Notes under the pieces: generated by a model
Seen by the model: only the letters and a program-made list of their open reading frames with translations
What the model was told of the DNA's origin: nothing
Databases searched by the model: none
Part shown: positions 1-10,730 of the stretch, piece by piece
How the letters are laid out: the number at the start of each line of letters is the position of its first letter
Numbering within the stretch: the stretch's first letter is position 1
Translations under genes and position numbers: made by a program
Source of the DNA: Setophaga petechia
Taxonomy: Eukaryota > Chordata > Aves > Passeriformes > Parulidae
Assembly: GCA_024362935.1 (NCBI GenBank)
Contig: JANCRA010000001.1
Coordinates: 62,400,930 to 62,464,929 of the forward strand
DNA: 64,000 nt
Direction of reading: 5' to 3'

Positions 1-264
1 TATTATCTCACACAGCCCTCAGAGGTCTCAGGTTTGCAATTGGATATCACAACAGGGAGAGAATTTTATTCTGCAGCCAGAACAGGAACTGGTTATGAAT
101 CCAGCAGATGTGGCAGGTAGGTTTCTGTGTTTTCTATCTGATCAGCTGAAGGTAAGAGCACAAAGGCTCTGTCTGATGCACCCTGCTCCTGAGTGGTGCA
201 AGACTGGGCACTGGGTGTTCTCATTATTCCTTGAAGGCAGCTGGAATCCTGCCCACACTTGCAT

Positions 265-322
265 CATTGCAGTTTGGTCAATGATCTTAAATGCTTTCCA
301 ACCTAAATGATTCTGTGATCAT
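265..322 (+). mobile_element. CR1 LINE, 3'-terminal tail fragment
   Basis: Only the last ~55 bp of a CR1 element can be recognised. It reads as a degraded form of the CR1 3' end: a 'gatcttaaa' block, then 'ttccaacctaaatgattct' and a final degraded octamer. CR1 is the dominant avian non-LTR retrotransposon; new copies are made by target-primed reverse transcription and are usually 5'-truncated, so a tail-only fragment is normal. There is no coding capacity. The 5' limit is approximate. Confidence 0.6.
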
Positions 323-3294
323 CTACAGACCCCAACTTCATTGAAGTCTTCCATGATGTGAAACGTTTCTGTCTTAAAAGGGTGCAGGGTGTGTTTGATG
401 AATGAGTAAATTTATTTTTCTTTGGTTCTGTTACCGAACTTTTTCTCTGTTGTTTCCTCTTACTAACTGCAATTGAATTTTTAACACCACTTTGTAATTC
501 AGCCAGGAACAGATAGAGTAGAAAACACCTTTGTTCCACCACTTTCTCCTGTGTTGCTCCAGGAGTAAAAATATTACTATAGCATTTTTCTCAGGATGCA
601 GTTTAGCAGTCCTTGAGGCAGAATAATGTTGATTTAAATTAATAGGTGTTGAACCCTGCCTTTTCATTATGACATAGATAACACACCATGAGTCCTGCTG
701 TTGTTTTGAGGACTGAACATGGCATATCAGTCAAGTTTCACTTGCTCTGACACTAAACAATTCAGATTGGGGTAGTCAGAATGTGTCACTGAGCATCACA
801 TCCTCCCAGACAGGGACAGCAGCATCTGACTTTTAGAGCCTCATTCAAGTCTCAGTTCCCATCCCAGTCACACTAATGAGAGCTGAATTGGCCTTTTGAT
901 ATTTATTACTTAATAGACTCGCTCCACTTGGAAAAAGAACATTAAAGTGTTTTTCCAGCCGTGTTTTATAGCTTAGAAATGTACTGGTCTGAACTCAGTA
1001 GTTTAATTTTTCAACACCTGCTCTGCAACACCATGTTTTCTTTTTCCTTTAACAGCTAGAGCACCCTACAGTGCTTTTAACTGCATATTGTGGCTTTTTT
1101 TGCTTTTTTTTTTTTTTTAATTAAGGTTTGGGTTTTTTTAATAGCTCACGGCCTGGCTGCTGGTAAAACCCTGCTGAACTCAGCAGCTACCACATTTTAA
1201 AAGGTTTTGAAAAATATCCTCTACAGTTCAAGTGTTAAATTCAGCATTATTTGACTCAAAGTCAGATTCCCATCAAATGAATGAAAGAATCCCATCACTC
1301 CTGAACAGAAAAAGAAAGTTAAATGTTCCTGTAAAAATCCCTACCACAATAAAAAGTGGAAATCCTGCTGTTCAAAGCCAAAACTGTACTGATCTCTGGC
1401 ACTTAAAGATAACTTAAATGGCCCGGAGAAAGAAAGAGAATCTCAAAGCAAGTGCTTGGGTTTGGTTCACTTTGTTTTAAGTGCTCTGATTTCCTTGTCA
1501 CAAGATGCAAAATCCTAAATTGCAGCAAAGGGCTTGCTTGTATAATTCTCCTTTCTATTGTCACAGCAGAACTTCCACTGATCAAATCAAGAGCTTGCAA
1601 AGTAACTGGGAAACACTGAAATATGTGGAAAGCACACATATTGTTATGGCTTGGAAAGCCACAAATTGAAAGAGTAAATAAATAAAGAAAGAAAAAGCTT
1701 TAATAGTATTTTGTCTATAATATGCTACTCAGTTATTAAAAAAACCCAAAAGCAGTGCTGTCAACTATTTTAGCTGGTCTATTAAGATGATTTTTAAGAC
1801 TGAAACTGTAATTTCCTGGGAGCCCACAAGATGGTAGAGTTCAGCTGAGGAGAGAAACTAGCCTGAATCATTTGCCTGGACCATGAGCTCATAGTTACTG
1901 ACTAGTTAAAAGTGCCAATTTTGCTATGTCCCAGAAACTCAAACAATTTTGACCTTTTTCTTTTTTTTTTTTTTTTCGTAATCTGTTTAAACATTTGGAA
2001 ATATTTTCTTTTCTGGCTTAGTCTTTGTTTTCTATTTGAAGGAATGCACCTCATTACTCCTTTAAGCATCTGTATTCCATACACTTGATGGAGTTTAGTA
2101 ATGGGATGCAATTACTGACAGCAAGACACTGGGAAAATAAACTATTTGTCTGGAATCCAGAAAATCTGAAACACATCATCATGCAACTGTACACAGTCAG
2201 TGTGAAGCTGCTGGGCACTTACTCAGTCTTCATTAAACCAAGCAACCTAAAATCTCTAAAACCTAAACCCCTTAAAGTCTCTGAATCATAAATACCACCT
2301 ATTATCCAGTAAAACAGCTCAGCAAATCTACAAATCTGGAAGTTAAATCTGTTCACTGCAGCCCAGCAGCTTTACTGGTAGTCACCCTGATGCTAAGTGG
2401 GGCTTTACTGACTCTCTTGTCATGATGCCAGTTGCTCAAGGAAGAGAAATAAAGTACCTAAAACATCTCAAATGCAGTTTTTGAAGAAGTAAGGCCATGA
2501 ATGTCCAAATCACTTCGCTCTCAGAAGAATAAATTTTTGGCATGAACATGGTTACAGTGGCAGCTTACTTCAGTGTGGATTGATTAGAGGATAAAGAAGC
2601 TGGGGAAAAGTCTACTTAGAAAGAATTTAAGTAAGAGACAGTATCTGCATAATATTCAGAAATGTGTAGTCTCTGTAGGGGGGGAAAGCTCAATAACCTC
2701 CCTCAAGTATTTTAAAAAATATTAAGAAAAATTATGAAGCATTCAAGGGCAAACAGCACACAGTCTGTACTGAGCAGTGGAGATGTAAGTAGGCCTTATA
2801 CTACAGAACCTTAAAGTAAATTATTATATTTCATTATTTATTTAAAAAAAGAGATCTCATATTTAAATCAGTCTCAGAATACCACAGAACAAGTTTATTA
2901 TGTCTTTACTTTTAGTAGCATATGGTGATTTATTAGGAAGACTTTTTGATATGCCAAAGAAAAACCTTGGAGCCTTTATGCTGTGCAGAAGGTGAAATAC
3001 ATCATGTTTTATGTTAATTAAACTTTTAGTCTTTCACTGATTAAGGAACTAAGGTAGAACTTTATTTTTACAAAAATTGCCCGTAATGTAAAACTTCCAA
3101 CACATTATGAAGGGACCTCAAGGGTAAGTCACAGCCACTTTATATCACTACTTAATGTCATCCTGAAAAGTACTTTCATTACTCTGAGGTGAAATATAGC
3201 ACAGTAAGTGCTGAATGGGAATTGTCAGTGGGAGCTGGGGCTCACATCAGGTGACAATAAATGAGGAATGATTACTTGTGGCTGGAGAAGACAC
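323..3294. other. Unique non-coding sequence, no gene seen
   Basis: No supportable exon, RNA gene or classified transposon was seen. Open frames on both strands are under about 80 codons and look random. Pure or nearly pure T tracts occur near 1097-1118 and 1962-1976, followed in each case by AT-rich sequence. These could be ordinary homopolymer runs or remnants of poly-A tails in reverse orientation, but no adjacent retroelement body is recognisable. Confidence 0.6.
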
Positions 3295-3390
3295 ACAGGA
3301 ATATTTATATGTTTTATATAGAAATAATTTTATATAAATATAAATTATATGTATAAATATAAATATTTGTATATAAATAACAAAATTACA
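3295..3390. repeat. AT-rich low-complexity block
   Basis: Almost pure A/T sequence made of TATAAA, TATAT and ATAAAT words (for example around 3303-3372). It has no fixed repeat unit, so this is low-complexity sequence rather than a clean microsatellite. Several words match AATAAA or TATAAA by composition alone and should not be read as promoters or poly(A) signals. Confidence 0.7.
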
Positions 3391-3801
3391 AGTTAACCAG
3401 AGATGGGCCAAAAAAGAACTTTCTCTTGAAATTTGTTTTGGTGGGGTTAGAGGGCTGGAGCAACCTGGGTCAAATACAGCAAGAGTTGAACCCTACCCAG
3501 AACAGAGAGCAAAGTCCCTCCAAAACTCTTTGATGTCCCAGGTTTCAGGTTGTTAGAAACTTTAATAATAAACCTCTTTGGTATGCCTAATTTCACATAG
3601 ATATTTATCTGTGTGTGTCTGTCTGAGAATGAAATAGCAATAGGGAGAGAGAAAGAAAAGGGAGAAAGAGCCCAGCAGATGTTTCTTTTACACCTCTTCA
3701 ATATTTGAAATGGTCTTTGACTGGGAACCACTAAAATTTCTGCCATGCTTTTCCTTAGAGAATGCCTCATTTACAGACTGCAGTGTATGCTCTGCATTAT
3801 T

Positions 3802-3866
3802 TCAGAATAGAGTCCTTCAATATGCTGAGTTGGAAGGGTCCATCAGGATCATTTGGGACCAATAAA
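3802..3866 (-). mobile_element. CR1 LINE, short 3' fragment (minus strand)
   Basis: The plus strand reads 'aatatgctgagttggaaggg' followed by 'tccatcaggatcat'. This is the complement of the CR1 3' end in the subfamily whose tail runs 'gagttggaagggacccacaaggatcat'. The same tail type recurs at 29955. Only about 60 bp survive and the piece is non-coding. Subfamily assignment would need alignment to a repeat library. Confidence 0.7.
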
Positions 3867-6800
3867 TTCTGTCTGGAAATTTTTGCTGTAGTACACAATC
3901 ACTTATATTAGCAAGGGATGAGGGGGTATTTTTTTTTTTTTTAAATATTTATTTATTTTTATGCAAGCTTCATTTGAGGCTAAGCTGCTTCACTCTCTTG
4001 AGGAGCCATTATCCATATGGAAAAGCCACTGTCCATTCCATTTGACCCATTCCTCTGTTTTACAGCTGACTGCTTCCATTTCATTTTGAGGTAACAAGGA
4101 TTTACCACCCTCCCTCCCCACTTAAAATGTTTCTGTCAATGTTTCTGGTTTTGTGACCATAATGAAAAGCTGAAAGCTGCTCCCTAATCACCATTCCAGG
4201 GCATGGCAGGAAAGAGGCACAACAGGTTTCAGCCACTTCATGGTAATAAAAATAACCAATATAACTCTACAAACAAAATATAACTAATTCCCTCACACAA
4301 AATGCACTGAATGCAGAGACCCCAGAGCAGGAGAGCATCTACTTGGCCATGGGGAGGCACTGCAGGTTTCTAAAACTGATTATTTCAGACAATTTCTATT
4401 CTATTTCTGCTCTGACAGGAGTGTTCTTTCACCTTGAGAGCATTTATTAGCCAAACTCTCCTAATTATCTGTTCTATAAATCCTGTTATGAAGTTCATCC
4501 AGTGTGCAACCTTAACTAAACAGTTACTTGCTCTTAAAATTCTTGTCTTTATAATCCAAGCCACATTTTGAAGCAAATATTTTAAAAGACACTAAATATT
4601 AGGAAGCCTCGTATTTTCACACTGAAATAAACATTTCCATTGCTCCAGTTGTGGTGTCTTTTGAAACCATCATGTTTATATCCCAGTGTTATTGTGAACC
4701 AGATTGGTTTATGTTTAAATAAGAAGCATCATTAGGCTCTCAGAAGGGCAGGTTTGTCTGTGTGTTTATTACCAAACCTTTCTCCTTATCTGGATTTCTG
4801 CTCTGCTGGGGGTGCCCCTGCCAGCCCAGCTCAGGTTTGCAGACAATGAGGTTTGTACCCCAGCAAGGGGGACACATCCAAACATTAATTGCCTTATCTT
4901 CTACCTACAATTGTTCTTTACAATTCCCCTGACAGAGCACTGACCTTAAAATAGGAGGCAAAACCTGGAAGGGATGCAGAAGACCTGTGAAGGCAGAGAA
5001 GCTTTTGGTTTAGCAGTTTCCTTGTCCTTGCCAAGGAGAAGACCAGCATGCAGCATGATCCAGGCCTTGACCAGGGAGCAGTCCATCCTCTTCCTCCAGG
5101 TTTCTCTACATGGAAATGTGGCTGTTGGGGAGAGGGATGGAAGTCAGCTGGGGCAGAGAACCAGGAGCAGAGCCATGATAAGGAGATAATTCCCTTCCTC
5201 GCCCTGCAGTTTCTCAGCATTGAACTCTTCCTGCTGCAGGTCATGTTTCCTTAAAATTCCCTAAAAATTACTTTGACTTCTCCTAATGTCTGTCCTTTTC
5301 CATGCTCCATCAGGAGTGTGCAGCAGTAATTGTGCTGGGTTGGTGTCAGAGGGAGCTGCTGTGTTTATGTTTAGGGTAAATGGGTTTGGCACATCACTGC
5401 TCACAGGTGAACTGTTCTTGGGTACAGTCTGTGCCCACAGAGTTTCTCAGGCTGTTGCAAACCTGGACTTGTATGTAGAGAGTTGTACTGGGCTTGATAG
5501 TTTAGAAATGTTGTCAAATCATTTCCTAATATTGTGCTTTTTTGTTCATTTTTTAAAGTACATGCCAAGGGGTTACATTTTGGCGGGTCAGATTTTCTCT
5601 GTGGCAGGAAGTGTCACACTCCAGCATCTCAAATTGAAGATGGTGCATATTTCCCACAGGATGCTTTTTCCTTAGTGTTACCTTTACTCATCACAGCTTT
5701 CCAAAGCACTGCCAAAATCCCTGTGTGAAAAACACCCACCTGCTCTTTGGCACTCCCTCCTGCAGCACAAGAGAGGGCACAGGCAGGCAGGATGGATGCA
5801 GGGAAGGAGAACCAGAGCTAATCTTTCTGTTTGCCTGGAAACCTGAAATTGTTGTGGGCATTTCCCAGGGAAATAAAAGTAATTTAATAGATGTATGGGT
5901 GTCTGTTTCTGTGGAATGATGTGTGCATGAGGAAGCACATACAGCAATTAGCACTAAGAGCTATTAATACACAGCCCTGGGTCAGAATAATTTCAACAGA
6001 AGGATTTTTTTTTTTTCCAGCAGAAAGTTTTCATAAAAAGGTGTCTGCAATTGAATATTTTTAATTCATCTTCCTTTATCTTTCCTCTCTCAGTGTTTCC
6101 TTTGTTCATTGAGATACTGAGCCATGAAGAGCAGGGACTGAACTCACTCCACATTTGAACCACCCATACCACAGTGGCATCCCTCCATGCTGGAAGTCCT
6201 TTTCTTAAGTAAAATCCCAGGTTTAAAAAAAAAGAAAAATAGTGAAAATACCTTGCAGAAATATTCTGCCCCACTTGCCCAACTCTAGCTAAATAACAGA
6301 AAAAAAAGAAGAAACCAGAATTTTTTATAATGAGCTCTTGGGGTCATATCATTTTGAATCAAGTTCTATAAATCATTTCCTGTGAAATTTGATGAATAAA
6401 ACCCAAGGACTTATTCAGCTTCTTATTCTGTTGTCTTAGATCTGGCTTCCTACCAAAAGAGGTTTACAACAAAGATGTTAGTGCTGTATTTCAGATCCAA
6501 GTGCCAATATCAGTATTTTTCAGAAAATAAAACTTCATTGTTAACCAAATTTATTTAAAAACAAATCAGCGGGATCTCTTTGTAATTATGTATGTGCCTA
6601 GCTATTTGCAAAATCTTTTCTTTATCTGTAATCCTTCAGAGGATGTAGTAGAAAAGGGCCAGTTCCTCTGAGTTTCCCCCCTGCTCAGAGTCTCAAAGGG
6701 TTTAATTGTCTGCACAGATGTTGGTCTCAGCAGGGTACAGTAGCTCTCTGTTATTTTTTAAAAGGGGGAAGAAAAAAAGTTAAAGATTTTGCGAAAACTA

Positions 6801-6916
6801 ATACTCTAAGTATTTTCTTGGAGCATCTATGTATATCCCTTTTGGCTGTCTCTGAGCATATGAAAAGATGGACTATATTTCCAAGCAGCTCTGGACACAA
6901 AGCCAGCCTTCTGTGT
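3867..6916. other. Unique non-coding sequence, no gene seen
   Basis: No element or gene recognised. A T-run sits at 3931-3943. Overlapping open frames near 4918-5254 and 5286-5947 occur on both strands at once, in locally more GC-rich sequence, which is the pattern of chance frames. No domain, signal peptide or conserved motif could be seen in any of them. Confidence 0.6.
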
Positions 6917-6988
6917 CCCCCCGTGTCCCCCCATCCCAGCCCAGCCCAGCCCCAGGGCTGCCCCTGACCCCCAGCCCTGTGCCCATGT
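6917..6988 (-). repeat. C-rich tract, minus-strand G-quadruplex potential
   Basis: The plus strand is a run of CCCC/CCCAG words ('tgtccccccgtgtcccccca' then CCCAGCCCAGCCCAGCCCC and CCCCTGACCCCC). On the minus strand this gives at least eight G-runs of three or more bases separated by loops of 1-7 bases, which satisfies the usual G-quadruplex pattern several times over. It is imperfect, so it is not a clean tandem repeat. Whether it folds or has any function is unknown. Confidence 0.7.
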
Positions 6989-7133
6989 CTGCCCTGTGCC
7001 TGGGGATGCTGGAAACAGCTCTGGGATGCTTTGTCTTTGTGCAGGTGTAGTCTCCCTGCTCTAAGAGGGGGCTGCATTAGGTAGATTTGTGTGATATTTG
7101 CATATCTTTTCTAAGAGAAGTTGTGTATGTCCC

Positions 7134-7266
7134 ACCCCTGGAAGTGTTCGAGGCCAGGCTGGATGGGGCTCTGAGCAACCTGGGATAGTGGGAAGTGTCC
7201 CTGCCCAAAGGGTTTGGAGCTAGAAGGCCTTTTAGGCTCCTTCCAAACCAAACTGTTCTATGACTG
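7134..7266 (+). mobile_element. CR1 LINE, 3' end fragment (plus strand)
   Basis: About 130 bp matching the CR1 3' end in order: 'gaagtgttcgaggccaggct', 'ggatggggctctgagcaacc', 'gggaagtgtccctgccca' and 'ccttccaaaccaaactgttc', then a degraded octamer tail. In intact elements the first part encodes the C-terminus of the reverse-transcriptase ORF (EVFEARLDGALSNL-type residues), and the last ~80 bp is the 3' UTR. The copy is 5'-truncated and inert. Confidence 0.9.
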
Positions 7267-7289
7267 ATCATTTTTCAAAAGTGCAAATT

Positions 7290-8290
7290 GTACTGTAAGG
7301 AAGTATCTTATTTCTGTTACACATGTATGACAGTACCTTGAGCAAAGTGAGAATGACCACCTCTCAAATGAGGAAGAATGAAAACTGCTAATGAAATTAT
7401 TCACTCAATTTGTCCTACCTAACACATTCCATTTAATTTAATTTTCAACATTTTATAAACATAATTTTGCTTCCATATTTTCTCTTTAATTTAATACATA
7501 TTGTGATTGGAAGTCATCGGCTATTATGTTTTGATCGTGTCAAAAATGAACATTCTTGTTAGTTCTACCACAGTTATCTGAACCTCATTTACCACTATGT
7601 CCTTGTTTTTCAAAATAATTGCATCCCCAGAAAGCTATTAATTGCATTTAAAAGCACTACCATTAGCCAAGGCCTTAATTATGCAAACATATTCAGTGTC
7701 CCCATGATGCTTGGATAATCAAGGTGGCACTGTCTAAACAGCAGCCGTGTGCTTAGGTTTTTCTGCCCTTGGTTGAATAATCTTCCCTGCACCTGTTGTG
7801 CACCACAAAAATAACCGGATGTCTTATGAAATAATAATAAAAAAACCCTAAAAGATGGCTCCTTAAAATAATATTCAATTTTTTCCATCAGCAAAGGACA
7901 TGATCCGAGATATCGATCGATTATTAGTAGGCTTTTTAACAGCAGAATTTTGAAAGATGAAAGCTCTCCTTGGCTAGTCTGTTTTCTTTCAAATGCCTGT
8001 TTAGAGATCAATTATTTAAAAAAAAAAAAGAAAAGGAAAAGGTCCTCCAGTTGTATGGATCAATATCCAACAAATCATTGGCAGAAGGGAATCCCCATAA
8101 GGCGCAATTAAATTCTGCAGGAGGCAAATTCCAGGAACACCGGCTTTCTGACCACTGTCAGATGGGATATTCTGGAGGATATGCTGACTAATTGTAGAAA
8201 AATAATAACTCATAACTGATTCCTAGAACAATAGTTACAATCCTTGATTAGGATCATCCCATTATCTTTGGATTATAGCAGCTTGAGGTA
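7290..8290. promoter_or_regulatory. Candidate conserved non-coding (enhancer-like) block
   Basis: About 1 kb of AT-rich but complex sequence without recognisable repeats. It is dense in homeodomain-type cores (TAATTA, ATTA, TTAATTAT), has a POU/octamer-like site at 7676-7688 (taattatgcaaac), and carries an unusual intact CpG-containing word at 7911-7922 (tatcgatcgatt). This composition is typical of vertebrate developmental enhancers and ultraconserved elements. No conservation can be measured from one genome, so the call is inference from motif density only. Short frames inside it look non-coding. Confidence 0.3.
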
Positions 8291-10470
8291 GAGCAAACTG
8301 ACTTTTTTCACAAGGAATTGCTGCCTTATTCCGCATGCATTGCTTCATCCCCAAATAAAAGTGTGGCATAAACATGAAATGCTGCAAATGGAGCTGGTAT
8401 TTTGCTCTGGGATGCTTGTTGCAGGTGGATTTGTGTGCATGATGTGGACAAGACACCCCCTGCACTGAAGCAGGTGCCCATATATATTTTTGGGAATGCT
8501 GCTGAGGCTTATCCTGCCCTGCTCTCACAGGAGGTACCACTGAGACCCCATGCTGCCTGGCTGCTCCTGCATCCCTTTGTTCCTGAACAAAGGAGCCTCA
8601 AGGTAAAAGCAGCCCAGATCCTTGCTCTGTTATCAGCATTGATTACAAAATCAGTTCATGCTACTGAGCAAATGCTCTATAAATTGCTTTCACTGAGGTG
8701 CCTCCTGTTTATCCTCCACCTGCGCTGTTCACTCATTTCCTGTGGTGTTTGCGCTCAGCACCCTCAATACATCTCGATTTCTTTCAGTTTCCCAGGCTGG
8801 TGTGTTTCCTTAGAGCCTGGCTAATGTCACCTGATAAGCCTGCTCTTTAAAAAACCAGACATCAATGACCACTACATGCCCTGTGGACTGTGTGCTGGAT
8901 GTGCAGAGCGGCACTCTGCTCATGTGCCCTGTCCTTCCCAGCTTCACTTTAGTGCCAGCACTGCAGCCACACTTTCATTCTTTTACAGAGCTCTGTTCTC
9001 TCTGTTTCTGCTAACTGGACATCAGTGCATTTCTTTCCCATTCAAGGTTAACACTGTCGAGCCAAATTTCATCTTGGATCCTGTTACTCTTTGGAATTCT
9101 GCACCACAAAATGAAACGCCCTGTTCTATTCACTGCTGGCTGTGTGTTACCCAGAGTTTTAGAGCAGAGCTTTGTCATCATTCCTCCTAGAGCCTAAAAT
9201 GATGTCTGAAAAGCTTGCTGCATGTCCACTTCAGACAACACTTTGCTCATCATAGCCTGAAGAGCATCTCTCTATCCTTCCTCAGTAAATACCCGGCAAA
9301 ACTAAATTTCTTTCTGTCCTCTAAAGAACATCTCATTTTACCTTCCTATTACAAAATGTGTGATTCAGATGATGAAAGAAAGATCTCACCATTGTTTATA
9401 CTGACAGTGTTTTCTCCCTGCTTGGGCAAACCTGATTTTCCTAATTCACAAGATGTTGTCAGTGCTGCATGGAAACATGGGAACCTGTGAAAAATTTTAT
9501 AGAATTGGCTCTCACACACTTTGGAATATCAAGTGCTTTTCAAGATAATAGCATCTGGTACCAGAACTTGGAACACAAATTATACATGGTAATAGAGGAG
9601 GTAAGGGTAAAATAAAATCAGTCTGTGCTGTGAACAAAAAAGAATATGAGTGTTCCATTTTTTTTAAATTTAGTAGAATATCAGAGATTATTTGAGCATG
9701 AATTTCACTGGCATATTTACTATCAAATTTTAGGTGGAGAAAATCTGATTTTATGCAAATTCATCTGTTTCCAAGCATTTCCCATGTATCCAAGTATTGC
9801 AAATTAGAATAAAAACATATAGATAGGATTTATCAAGCCAGGAGCTTACCATAAAATGCAGTATATGTTCATATGTGAAATATACATGCAAGAGTGTCAG
9901 CATACAGAAAGATGCCTAAGGAAATAAAATATTCATCTCACATCTACTGGATCAAAGTCAATCTTGGCTTGATTTGAATTATTGGAAAAATTCCCAGGAT
10001 TTCACCTTGCAAATGTGTCCAGTAGGTTCTTGTAATGGCCAAAACATATTTGTAAGCCAATAAATCAGCTAGTATTAAATTTCCTTGCTAATTAATCAGC
10101 AAGAAGGATGCTTTACTCTATTTCATGCAAACACTGGACAAAATTTGCAGTACTTTAGTTCATATGGCATAGGTAGAAATGAGATGTAGCCTGGAGTGTG
10201 TCTTGCTCCACCTCCTCAGCAGGGACACTGAAGGACAGAACTATCTTTGGATGGGATCAAGCACTTGTAATCAGAGGTGCCCTGATCCTTTGAGCTGTAC
10301 ATGTCATCTAAAACCTTCAGTGATGTTCATTCTGTGATGATTTTCACACTGTCCATGATGAGTTAGTGAGAGATAATGATAAAATAATGCCAGTTTTATC
10401 AGTCTTGCAGAGACTGATGCATTAAATTTATTTATGGCCAGTGAAGACAGGCGAAAGCCTGTCATTAAAC
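8291..10470. other. Unique non-coding sequence, no gene seen
   Basis: No repeat or exon recognised. The longest open frames (plus strand 8402-8824, 140 codons; 8876-9190, 104 codons) have no recognisable domain, contain many cysteines and leucines as expected of random frames, and show no codon-usage pattern that separates them from the flanks. 9500-10160 is AT-rich and featureless by eye. Confidence 0.55.
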
Positions 10471-10471
10471 A

Positions 10472-10730
10472 TCACAGAATCATAGAACCATTAAGGTTGG
10501 GAAAGACCTCTAAGATCTTTGAGTTCAACCATTAGCCCATCACCACCACGTGCACCACTAAATCATGTTCCCAAGGGCCTCATCCAGACTCCTTTTGAAC
10601 AATTCCAGGGATGGTGATTTCATCACCTGCCTGGGCAGCCTGTTCCAATGCCTGACCACCCTTTCAGGGAAGACTTTGCTCCTATAATCTAACCTAAACC
10701 TCCCCTGGCACAGCTGGAGGCTATTTGGGA
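10472..10730 (-). mobile_element. CR1 LINE, 3' end fragment (minus strand)
   Basis: About 250 bp of CR1 read in reverse. It starts with the complement of the terminal octamers ('tcacagaatcatagaacc'), then 'aaggttgggaaagacctcta', 'gcctgggcagcctgttccaa' and 'aacctaaacctcccctggca'. Reverse-complemented, these are the canonical blocks 'gaacaggctgcccagg', 'atggtttagtggtg' and the 3' tail, in the right order. The element is cut near 10730, so only the last codons of ORF2 and the 3' UTR remain. Inert. Confidence 0.93.

Noticed and set aside
3295..3390. TATA boxes and poly(A) signals in AT-rich sequence
   Set aside because: Such words are expected by chance in nearly pure A/T DNA and have no supporting context.
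8402..8824. 140-codon plus-strand frame
   Set aside because: No recognised domain, no splice or promoter context that stands out, and composition like the flanks.
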